Source: Planctomycetota bacterium (GTDB taxonomy: Bacteria; Planctomycetota; B15-G4). Taken from it: a stretch of 60,597 nucleotides of DNA. The position numbers and the translations under genes are program-made. The notes beneath the pieces were generated by a model. The model saw nothing but the letters and a program-made list of their open reading frames with translations. It had not been told where the DNA came from and ran no database searches. This document shows, one piece after another, positions 19,917 to 27,756 of this stretch (its first letter is position 1; every line of letters starts with the position of its first letter). The stretch covers positions 1 through 60,597 of the forward strand of contig JAJDEQ010000212.1 of assembly GCA_029259695.1 (NCBI GenBank), in the 5' to 3' direction.

Positions 19917-20351
19917 TCAGGTGGCTCGCTGCCCACCCGCATCGGTTCCACTCCCCGCGCTGCCACCCGGGGCGGTCCTCGGGGCCGTCCTCGGGGCGGC
20001 CCCCTCCGGGGCGGGGGTGGGGGCGGGCACGGCCGAGGCCGTCAGATCGGAGTGGACCGGCCGGTGGTCGCTGCACGAACAGGGATTGCTCCCGCAACGG
20101 GGACAACCCTGCTGGTACTTCGCGCACGCTGCCGCCTGGAGGTCGACGCCGTGCATGCTCGCGAGCGTGGTGAGCCATGCCAGCACGTCGGCGAACTCCT
20201 CCTCGAGGTTACGTCGGTCGGTGCCCTTCAAGGCCCGCGCCAGCTCGCCCACCTCCTCCACGAACCACATGAAGGTGCCGGCCGTGCCGCGCGCCAGGTC
20301 CTTCTCGCCGTACACGTCCTCGATGAGCTGCTGGAACTCGCTGATCTTCAT
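19917..20351 (-). CDS. MazG-like nucleotide pyrophosphohydrolase with cysteine-rich tail
   Basis: 144 residues. Residues 1-70 carry the all-alpha NTP pyrophosphohydrolase motif: FVEEVGELARAL (ExxE) and EEEFADVLAW (ExxD), which bind magnesium. Such enzymes hydrolyse NTPs or dNTPs to monophosphates and pyrophosphate. The tail is unusual: a GCPRCGSNPCSCSDHRPVH segment with four cysteines and two histidines that could bind zinc, then a Pro/Ala/Gly-rich low-complexity end that overlaps nothing. It lies between the SpoIIE-like gene (35 bases) and priA (5 bases) on the same strand. Confidence 0.82.
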   Translation of the reverse strand: MKISEFQQLIEDVYGEKDLARGTAGTFMWFVEEVGELARALKGTDRRNLEEEFADVLAWLTTLASMHGVDLQAAACAKYQQGCPRCGSNPCSCSDHRPVHSDLTASAVPAPTPAPEGAAPRTAPRTAPGGSAGSGTDAGGQRAT

Positions 20352-20386
20352 GGCCTACGGCTCTCGGGGCAGCGGAACGGGCGCGG

Positions 20387-22033
20387 TCAGCTCGCCGGAC
20401 GGGCGAGGGTCAGCAGGGTCACGTCGGCCTCACGATCGCGATCGCCGCCGAACTTCGCCAGGGTCGCGCCCACGCGCTTGATGAACTGGTCGGTGGAACG
20501 CGTCGCCTCGCGCCTGACCAGGCCCTTCAGGCGCTTGTCACCGAGCGGCTTGCCGTCGGCACCCACCAGGGCGGCCACGCCCTTGCTGGCCAGCACCACG
20601 CGATCGCCGCGAGCCAGGGGCAGGTCGAAGGTCTTGAGCGTCGAGTCGAACACCGGCCCCTTGTCGAAGCCGAGGGCGATGCCCTCGCTGTGGCAGGGCG
20701 AGAGCAACTCGTCGGCGGCCACGTACGACAGCAGCGGTTCGGCGCCGGCATTGGCCACGCGCAACGTGGAGCGCACCGGGTCGAGCACCGCCAGCATGGC
20801 GCTCACGTACATGCCCTTGCGCAGCCGCCCCGACACGAGCGCGTTGGCCTCGCGCAGGATCTGGTCGGGTTCGTAGGCGTCGCGCGCCACGGCCGCGATG
20901 GTCGAGCGCGCCATGGCGATCACCAGCGCCGCCGGCACACCGCTGCCCGACGCCGACGCCACCAGCAACCCGTAGCGCCCGCCGCTCATGGACAGCACGT
21001 CGTACAACTCGCCACCCAGCCCCTCGCTCGCCTCGTGGTGCGCCCCCAGCTCGAAGCCGGGGACTCGCGGCAGGCGCTCGGGCAGCAGCCCCTGGGCCAC
21101 CTCCGCCCCGCGCGAGACCTCGTGCTGGGAGGCCGCCGCCTCGCGCTCCAGCTCCTGCGCCTCGACCAGGCTGCGCGTCATCGAGTTGAACGAGCGCGCC
21201 AGCTCTCCGATCTCGTCGCTGCTGTGGGGCACCGCGTGGTGCTCGAGTTCGCCACCGGCGACGATGCGGATGTCGTGCTGGAGCTGCCGCAAGGGCTTGG
21301 CGATGCGCCGGCCCATGAAGAAGGACAGACCCGCGCCGGCCAGGATGAAGCCCACGGCGATGTAGGCGATGCCGAGGTTGAGCTCGCGCGTGATGGCCTC
21401 GATCGAACGGGCGTCGATGAAGGCCGCGAAGCGCCCGGTGACGTCGCCGTTCCGATCGAGGATCGGGTACTCGCCGCGGATCACCCGGTAGCTGCGACCC
21501 GCGATGTCGAGCTGTCCCTCCTCCACCACACCCTGGCCGCGCGCCTCGCGCCGCCCGCGGTACGGCGTGTAGACGATCTCGCCGCGGTACGTGCCGTCGA
21601 CCATCCTGGTGCCGTCGGCCGACAACTGCTGGATCGCGAGCAGCGTGCTGTTCGGGTCGGCGAAGCGCGAGAGCCGCTCCTGGTTCCACGTGCGCTGCGC
21701 CTTCTCGCCCGTGCTCAGGAAGCGTTGCTCGAACAACTCGGCCGGGATGCGGTCGACCTCGGCCTGGATCTCCGCCTGGGTCATGCCCTGGTAGGGCGTG
21801 GCGAACCACTGGCTCCAGGCCTCCGCGTCCATCTGGGCTGCCGTGCGGGCCGCCTCGAACGCGGTGATCTCCAGCTGTTCGGCCGCCGAACGGCGCATGA
21901 AGCCGTTGAGGAACAGGGCGAAGCCACCCATGAAGACCGTCACCATCAGGGCGATGACGACGGTCAGCTTGGTGGCCAGCGAAGCGCCGCGCACATGCCG
22001 GCCTTCCATCTTGGGCGCGCCGCGTACGGACAT
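20387..22033 (-). CDS. Membrane HAMP-SpoIIE (PP2C-like) protein, probably catalytically impaired
   Basis: 548 residues. A first membrane helix (VVIALMVTVFMGGFALFL) and a second near residue 270 bracket an extracytoplasmic sensor region of about 220 residues. Then come a HAMP linker (RRIAKPLRQLQHDI ... DEIGELARSFNSM) and a C-terminal SpoIIE/RsbU-type PP2C domain. Such proteins normally dephosphorylate an anti-anti-sigma factor. Here usual catalytic aspartates are replaced: GGDxYD is GGELYD, GDVSGxG is SASGSG, the TDG motif is SKG, and DDxT is ADVT. That suggests a pseudophosphatase or binding role. The ATG at 22033 starts just before the first membrane helix. An upstream in-frame ATG at 22051 is less likely. 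Confidence 0.78.
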   Translation of the reverse strand: MSVRGAPKMEGRHVRGASLATKLTVVIALMVTVFMGGFALFLNGFMRRSAAEQLEITAFEAARTAAQMDAEAWSQWFATPYQGMTQAEIQAEVDRIPAELFEQRFLSTGEKAQRTWNQERLSRFADPNSTLLAIQQLSADGTRMVDGTYRGEIVYTPYRGRREARGQGVVEEGQLDIAGRSYRVIRGEYPILDRNGDVTGRFAAFIDARSIEAITRELNLGIAYIAVGFILAGAGLSFFMGRRIAKPLRQLQHDIRIVAGGELEHHAVPHSSDEIGELARSFNSMTRSLVEAQELEREAAASQHEVSRGAEVAQGLLPERLPRVPGFELGAHHEASEGLGGELYDVLSMSGGRYGLLVASASGSGVPAALVIAMARSTIAAVARDAYEPDQILREANALVSGRLRKGMYVSAMLAVLDPVRSTLRVANAGAEPLLSYVAADELLSPCHSEGIALGFDKGPVFDSTLKTFDLPLARGDRVVLASKGVAALVGADGKPLGDKRLKGLVRREATRSTDQFIKRVGATLAKFGGDRDREADVTLLTLARPAS

Positions 22034-22126
22034 CAGGCCTGCTCCCCGCACGGCCGGCCGGTCGGCGCGCCGACGAGCGAATCCGTTGCGCCCGCACGCA
22101 CCCGTTGCGTCTTCACGCCCGCTCCC

Positions 22127-22723
22127 TCAGAAGAGTTGCAGCTCGGTCCCGGCGAACACCAGCAACGCTGCATAGACACCCGCCACCACATCGTCGGCCA
22201 TGATACCGAGGCCGCCCGGCAGACGCTCGGCGGCCCGGCAGGGCGGCGGCTTGGTGATGTCGAACAGCCGGAAGAGCGCGAAGGCGACGACGAGGCCGAG
22301 CAGCGAGAAGCGCGCCGGGTCGTCCCAGCGGCGGCCGATGAGCGGGAGTAACGCCAGGCCCTGGCCCACGACCTCATCGAGGACGAACGCGCCGGGGTCC
22401 TTGCGACCGTAATCGGCCGGCGCGTGGTTGCCGATCCAGCACCCGAGCGCGAACAGCACGACCAGCCAGGGGACGACCATGACCTTCGTGTCGAAGTAGA
22501 AGACGTTGAACGCGCCCGGCTCGCTCGGGTTCGGCAAGCCCGCCAGGCGGGCCCCCTCGGCCACCTCGTGGATGCCGAAGACCACGGCGAACACGACCAC
22601 CGTGGCCAGGCTGCCCCAGGTGCCGGGAGCGCCGGGCAAGAGGCCCGACCAGAAGAAGGTCCCGAGCATGCGCCGGAAGGCGCTCGGTCGCCGAGGCTCA
22701 CCGGCCGCGGGCGACTCAGGCAC
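22127..22723 (-). CDS. pgpA: Phosphatidylglycerophosphatase A
   Basis: 198 residues. PgpA family hallmarks: GLLPGAPGTWGSLATV near the N-terminus, VLDEVVGQGLALLPL with the conserved Asp-Glu pair, FRLFDITKPPPCRAAERLPGGLGIMADDVVAGVYA at the C-terminus (seen in several blocks), and several membrane helices. It dephosphorylates phosphatidylglycerophosphate to phosphatidylglycerol at the inner membrane, the step after PgsA, whose gene overlaps it by 8 bases. The start is GTG at 22723. Confidence 0.92.
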   Translation of the reverse strand: MPESPAAGEPRRPSAFRRMLGTFFWSGLLPGAPGTWGSLATVVVFAVVFGIHEVAEGARLAGLPNPSEPGAFNVFYFDTKVMVVPWLVVLFALGCWIGNHAPADYGRKDPGAFVLDEVVGQGLALLPLIGRRWDDPARFSLLGLVVAFALFRLFDITKPPPCRAAERLPGGLGIMADDVVAGVYAALLVFAGTELQLF

Positions 22724-23321
22724 GGGTGTCGCCGCGCAGCACCTTGGCCGCAGCGGCCACGTAACGGGCGCCGGATGTGCACGTCACGATGAAGGTCAAC
22801 CACACGCTGGTGTAGGCGACCACGTCGGCGAACGTGACCAGCCAGGTGATGCCCGGCCAGCCGAGGTCGAGCATGCGCTGCAGGAAGATGGCCGGAACCA
22901 GGACGCACTGCAGCACCATCTTGAGCTTGCCGTCCCAGCGGGCCGGGAAGGCCATGCCCTTGGCTTCGATGAAGCCGCGCAGGCCCGAGACCATGAACTC
23001 ACGACTCACGAGCACCACCACCACCCACACCGGCAACACGTCCCGGGTCCACTCGACCGAGGCCAGGAAGATCAGCGCGCCGGCCACCAGGACCTTGTCC
23101 ACCACCGGGTCGGCGATCCGCCCGAAGTCGGACTGCTGGCCCAACTTGCGCGCGTAGTAGCCATCCAGCGCGTCGGTGATCACGGTGATGATGAACACGC
23201 TGCCGGCAATCGCCGGGTAGCCCCACTCGGGCCCCGAGCAGGTGTTGGTCCAGACCAGGAAGGCGAACAGACCCAGGGCCAGTCCGAAACGGCCCATCGT
23301 GATGCGGTTGGGGAGATTCAT
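22716..23321 (-). CDS. pgsA: CDP-diacylglycerol--glycerol-3-phosphate 3-phosphatidyltransferase
   Basis: 201 residues with multiple membrane helices. The CDP-alcohol phosphotransferase signature is complete: D50-x2-D53-G54-x2-A57-R58-x8-G67-x3-D71-x3-D75. The N-terminal LPNRITMGRFGLAL is typical of PgsA. It makes phosphatidylglycerophosphate from CDP-diacylglycerol and glycerol-3-phosphate. The ATG overlaps the stop of rimO by four bases (ATGA) and its 3' end overlaps pgpA, so the three genes are clearly one transcription unit with consecutive lipid steps. Confidence 0.95.
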   Translation of the reverse strand: MNLPNRITMGRFGLALGLFAFLVWTNTCSGPEWGYPAIAGSVFIITVITDALDGYYARKLGQQSDFGRIADPVVDKVLVAGALIFLASVEWTRDVLPVWVVVVLVSREFMVSGLRGFIEAKGMAFPARWDGKLKMVLQCVLVPAIFLQRMLDLGWPGITWLVTFADVVAYTSVWLTFIVTCTSGARYVAAAAKVLRGDTRA

Positions 23322-24805
23322 GCGGGGGCTGACTCGGCGGCCAGCCTACCGGTGAGGTCGTAGCCCTTCACCCCCGTGATCTCCACATCGATGAAATCGC
23401 CCTGGGCGGGATGCTCCCCCGAGGCCGGCAGCTCGACGAGCACCTGCCCGTCGATCTCGGGCGCGTCGTAGCGCGTGCGCGCGACGGCCACCGGACGGCC
23501 ACCCCCGTCGAGGACCGCGTCGACCAGGGCCCGCTCCACGCTGCCGATGCGGCCGCGGTTCTGCTCCTGCATCAGCGTCCGCTGGAAGCGCATGACCGTC
23601 TCCCGGCGGGCCTCGGCCACCTCCGCGGGCACCTGGCCGGGCAGGCCCGAGCCTTCGGTGTTCTCCTCGGCGGAGAAGGTGAAGCAGCCCACCCGGTCGA
23701 AGCGCAGCTCCTGCAGCAACTCCATCAGGCGGGCAAACGACTCCTCCGTCTCGCCGGGGAAGCCCACCAGGATCGTGGTGCGCAGGGTCACCTCGGGGAT
23801 CGACTCACGCAGCCAGCCGACCACCTGGCGGATGCGGTCGGCGGACGTGCCGCGCCGCATGGCGCGCAGGACCGCGTCGTCGCCGTGCTGCACCGGCATG
23901 TCGATGTAGGGCAGCACGTTGGGAACGGCGGCCATGGTGGCCACCAGGGGGCGATCGATGGTGGCCGGGTGGGCGTACATCACGCGCACCCACTCGATGC
24001 CGTCCACCCCCCCCAACTCGTGCAGCAGCCCGGCCAGGCCGTAGCCGGCGCCGAGGTCCTTGCCGTAGTCGGTGGAGTCCTCGGCGATCAGGGTGAGTTC
24101 CCGGGTGCCCAGGGCCGCCATGGCGCTGGCCTCTTCCACCAGCACCTCGATCGGTTTGCTCTTGAGCTTGCCGCGGATGAGCGGAATGGCGCAGAAGGCG
24201 CAGACGTGGTTGCAGCCCTCGCCCAGGCGCAGATAGGCCGTGTGGGCCGGGGTCAGCAGCGCGCGCCCGAGGTCGGAATCGCCCTGCTTGAGCAGACCGC
24301 CGGTCACCGAGCGCGCCTCGCCCGTGGGGCAGATCTCGCTGGGTTGGTGACCGAGCACCGCGTCCACGATGGACGGCACGCCGGAGTAGTCCGACAACGG
24401 CAGGAAGGCGTCCACCTCCGGGATCTCGGCAGCCAGACTCTGCTCGTGCAGCTGCACCAGGCAGCCGGCCACGACCACGCCGCGCACCACGCCCTGCTTC
24501 TTGAGCTCCACGTACTGCAGGATCGTGTCGACGCTCTCCTCGCGGGCATCGTCGATGAAGCCGCAGGTGTTCACGATGACCACGTCGGCATCGTCGGGCT
24601 CGGCCACGAGGGTCATGCCGGCCCGGGCCAGGTGGCCCACCATGACCTCGCTGTCGACCAGGTTCTTGGAGCAGCCCAGGGACACCAGGCACACGGCTCG
24701 CTCGACATCGGCCTGCGGGCCCTCGCCGGCCGGCCCCGCCTCGGGGGACGGGGGATCGGTGACCGTCGAGGCCGTCGCAGAATCGTCGTTCGCGGGGTTG
24801 GGCAT
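23318..24805 (-). CDS. rimO: Ribosomal protein uS12 methylthiotransferase RimO
   Basis: 495 residues. The N-terminal UPF0004 domain has LGCSKNLVDSE (Cys45), VNTCGF and VVAGCLVQ, the three cysteines of the auxiliary 4Fe-4S cluster. The radical SAM domain has GCNHVCAFCAIPLIRG (CxxxCxxC). A TRAM domain (EHPAQGDFIDVEITG) ends the protein. LGCSKN...DSE and PLIRG favour RimO over MiaB. RimO adds a methylthio group to the conserved aspartate of ribosomal protein S12. The ATG at 24805 was chosen. A 30-residue Pro/Ala-rich extension precedes the conserved core. Confidence 0.93.
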   Translation of the reverse strand: MPNPANDDSATASTVTDPPSPEAGPAGEGPQADVERAVCLVSLGCSKNLVDSEVMVGHLARAGMTLVAEPDDADVVIVNTCGFIDDAREESVDTILQYVELKKQGVVRGVVVAGCLVQLHEQSLAAEIPEVDAFLPLSDYSGVPSIVDAVLGHQPSEICPTGEARSVTGGLLKQGDSDLGRALLTPAHTAYLRLGEGCNHVCAFCAIPLIRGKLKSKPIEVLVEEASAMAALGTRELTLIAEDSTDYGKDLGAGYGLAGLLHELGGVDGIEWVRVMYAHPATIDRPLVATMAAVPNVLPYIDMPVQHGDDAVLRAMRRGTSADRIRQVVGWLRESIPEVTLRTTILVGFPGETEESFARLMELLQELRFDRVGCFTFSAEENTEGSGLPGQVPAEVAEARRETVMRFQRTLMQEQNRGRIGSVERALVDAVLDGGGRPVAVARTRYDAPEIDGQVLVELPASGEHPAQGDFIDVEITGVKGYDLTGRLAAESAPA

Positions 24806-24937
24806 GAAGGGCCGATTGTACCGGTTGGGGCCGGCTCCGGACGGCTCTCGAACCGCGGCGTTGGGGGCGCCCTCGGACCGCCCCCGGCTGCACCCTCGGG
24901 GTGCGAGGGGGGTCCCCACGAGAGCGCGAATCCACGC

Positions 24938-24943
24938 TAGACT
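24938..24943 (+). promoter_or_regulatory. Candidate -10 element (TAGACT)
   Basis: TAGACT in the string CGCTAGACTGCCC, 83 bases before the ATG at 25027. It lies in the 221-base divergent gap between rimO and the first BNR-repeat gene. No good -35 match. Confidence 0.3.
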
Positions 24944-25026
24944 GCCCCAGCTCCGATCACACGTCCGGGCACCGCGGGGGGCCGTGCCCCCGCCGATCAG
25001 GTGACGCCCCCGGGGATTCCCTGCAC

Positions 25027-27639
25027 ATGAACAACAGACGTCCGTCGAACTCCGCTCGCTCGACTGACCCCGCCGACCCCCATCCGCGGCGGGCCGCCGC
25101 CCTGATCCTGGCGGCCCTGGTCTCGTTGGCGAGCCTGGCCACCGTGGTCCGGGCCCACTCGCCCCACGACGTCGTGACCCATGTGGCCCTGTCCCCTGAC
25201 TTCGCGAATGACGAGACGGTCTTCGCCTACATGGTGCTCACCGGGCACCGGGTCTTCGCCCGCTCGACGGACGGCGGCAGGAGCTGGGAGCAGACGAGTC
25301 CGGCCATGGCCATCCACGGCATCGAGGACTTCGGCTTCTCGCCTGACTACGCGAGCGATCGCACCGCCTTCGCGGCCACGCTGGGCGGCGTCTACCGCAC
25401 GACCGACGCAGGCCTCACCTGGGCGCCGGTGAACACCGGCCTCGGCACGGGCACGGGCACCGCCGCGTTCGGCATCGCCGTGTCGCCGAACTTCGCGACG
25501 GACGACAAGGTCGTGCTGGCCACCGACCGCGGCGCCTACGTGTCCAACGATCGCGGTGACAGCTGGATCGAAGCAAACACCGGGATCATCGATCCGCTGG
25601 TCTCGGTGGTGGGCTTCTCGCCCGACGGGGCCACGATCTTCGTCGGCGACATGACCTTGCACCGTTCGATCAACGGCGGCGCGAGCTGGCAGCCCACCTT
25701 CAACTTCACCGACCCCTTGATCTCCCTGGACTTCTCGCCGCTCGCGCCGGACGGCAGCCTGCTGGCCGTGACCTTCGGGCGTCTCGGCGGCGGCGTGCTG
25801 GTCTCGGTCGACGGCGGTCAGAGCTTCCAGACCTCCAACGACAACCTCACCGACGACCAGATCAACGACGTGCGCTTCGCACCGGACGGTTCGGTCCTCG
25901 CCGCGGCCTTCGCGGCCGGCTCGTACGTCGCCGACGGGCCGTTCCAGACCTGGAGCGTGAGCACCACCGGGCTGGAAGAGCTGTCGGCACTGACCGACAA
26001 CCACTTCCGCGAGCTCGCCATCTCCCCGACGTTCAGCAGCGACGGCATCGTGTTCATGGCCGCGTACGAGGGGCTGTTCCGCTCCGACGACGGCGGCACG
26101 ACCTGGGAGCAGCTCGAGCTGTACACCCAGCGCGTCTGCAAGTCGGTCCACATCCCGCCCGGGTACGCGTCGACCGGCACGTTCTTCCTGGGCGCATACG
26201 GCGGCGGCATCGTGTGCGGCAACGTCCTGCCGCCCCCGGTGTTCGAGCCGGCGCCGACGCCCCTGCCCGGCGGCACGACGATCAACACGGCGGCCCAGAG
26301 CGCCGGTCAGCGCGTGTCCGCGGGCCCCGCCCTGGCACCACCGATCAGCTCCGCGCCGATCCCCGGCCCGCCGCCCGAGGTGAGCTACGACCCCTGGGCG
26401 ACCGGCTTGATCCTGCCCTATTCGGCCGTGCTCGAGATGTCTACGCAGTTCGAGACCGACGGCACGATGTTCTACGGGTACACCGAGCTGTACCGCACCA
26501 ACAACGGCGGCCAGACCTGGGTCCCGATGAACAAGCCACCCGGCGTCGTGGTCGTTCGCGCCATCGGCATGTCCCCCGACTTCGACAACGACCGCATCGT
26601 GTTCCTCGGCTCCACCGCCGAGGGCACCTTCCGCTCCGACTCCGGCGGCGGGGCGTGGACGGCACTCGCCGGCGGCCTGCCCGTCGACCTGCGCTCGCGC
26701 CACGTCTGCCTGTCGCCCGACTTCGTCAACGACGGCACGGTGTTCATCGCCAGCAAGGACCACGGCGTGGCCCGCAGTACCGACGGCGGCGACAACTGGA
26801 CCCTCGTGGGCCTCGGCGACGACGAGCTGCGCGCCTTCGCGATCTCGCCCGACTTCGCCTTCGACCGCACCGCCTTCGCCGGGCGCGAGACGGACGGCCT
26901 GTACATCACCACCGACGGCGGCGACACCTGGACCGCAGCGAACCACGGCCTGCCCACGGACGACGTGCTGGCCGTGGAGAGCATCGTCGTCTCGCCCGAC
27001 TACGCGGTCGATCGCACGGTCCTGCTGGTCACGCTGGACGGGACGGTCTTCCGCTCGGTCAACGGCGGCACGCGCTGGGTCCCGGCCACGGTCGGACCGG
27101 GCAGCGCCTCCCCGCGCGCCATGGCGATCTCACCCGACTTCGCCGCGGACCAGACGCTGCTGCTCACCAACCACGACTGGGTCTACCGCTCCCGCGACGG
27201 GGGTGACACCTGGTCGCGCCTGCCGGGTTACGCACGCGTCGACGACGATCACCAGGCCGTGCGGCACACCGGGAGCTGGCTGACCTTCTTCGTGTTCGGC
27301 GCGGGCGGCGACTTCCCCGGCCCGGCCCTGAGCTTCGGCCCCGGGACGCACCGGACGCAGAGTCCCGGCGACTCCAGCACGTTCACGTTCTTCGGCGACT
27401 CCGTCGAGTGGTACGCCCTGCTCAACAACGCCTCGGGCATCGCCGAGGTGACCATCGACGACGGCCCACCCGAGCAGGTGGATCTGTACGTGCCGGTCAC
27501 CGAGTACCAGCAGCGCGTGTTCAGCACCCGCTTCGACAGCCCCGGCTGGCACACGATCCAGGTCACCGCCACGGGCCTCTCGAACCCGTCCTCGTCGGGG
27601 ATCACCGTCCACTCCGACGGCTTCGGCTACACTTTCTGA
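25027..27639 (+). CDS. Secreted BNR/sialidase-like repeat protein, first of a tandem pair
   Basis: 870 residues. A long signal peptide (basic start, hydrophobic AALILAALVSLASLATVV, likely cut at VRAHS) is followed by about 13 repeats of 45-55 residues containing (S/T)DGGxTW, the BNR/Asp-box, alternating with SPDFANDxTVF. Asp-box repeats form beta-propellers. Without sialidase active-site residues the role is probably structural or binding. The last 100 residues form a beta-sandwich-like domain (FFGDSVEWYAL ... VDLYVPVTEYQQRVF ... GWHTIQVTATG) resembling carbohydrate-binding modules. It is paralogous to the next gene, 117 bases downstream. The start ATG is preceded by GGGGA ten bases upstream. 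Confidence 0.8.
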   Translation: MNNRRPSNSARSTDPADPHPRRAAALILAALVSLASLATVVRAHSPHDVVTHVALSPDFANDETVFAYMVLTGHRVFARSTDGGRSWEQTSPAMAIHGIEDFGFSPDYASDRTAFAATLGGVYRTTDAGLTWAPVNTGLGTGTGTAAFGIAVSPNFATDDKVVLATDRGAYVSNDRGDSWIEANTGIIDPLVSVVGFSPDGATIFVGDMTLHRSINGGASWQPTFNFTDPLISLDFSPLAPDGSLLAVTFGRLGGGVLVSVDGGQSFQTSNDNLTDDQINDVRFAPDGSVLAAAFAAGSYVADGPFQTWSVSTTGLEELSALTDNHFRELAISPTFSSDGIVFMAAYEGLFRSDDGGTTWEQLELYTQRVCKSVHIPPGYASTGTFFLGAYGGGIVCGNVLPPPVFEPAPTPLPGGTTINTAAQSAGQRVSAGPALAPPISSAPIPGPPPEVSYDPWATGLILPYSAVLEMSTQFETDGTMFYGYTELYRTNNGGQTWVPMNKPPGVVVVRAIGMSPDFDNDRIVFLGSTAEGTFRSDSGGGAWTALAGGLPVDLRSRHVCLSPDFVNDGTVFIASKDHGVARSTDGGDNWTLVGLGDDELRAFAISPDFAFDRTAFAGRETDGLYITTDGGDTWTAANHGLPTDDVLAVESIVVSPDYAVDRTVLLVTLDGTVFRSVNGGTRWVPATVGPGSASPRAMAISPDFAADQTLLLTNHDWVYRSRDGGDTWSRLPGYARVDDDHQAVRHTGSWLTFFVFGAGGDFPGPALSFGPGTHRTQSPGDSSTFTFFGDSVEWYALLNNASGIAEVTIDDGPPEQVDLYVPVTEYQQRVFSTRFDSPGWHTIQVTATGLSNPSSSGITVHSDGFGYTF

Positions 27640-27756
27640 TCGGCCTGGGCCCGGCCCGACCGGCCCACGCGCCCCATCCAGCCCCGGATCAGGCGCAGCC
27701 GGAGGGACCCGGCAGGGCCTCCGTCCGGCAGGTCGCCCCTCATCGAGATCGACACC

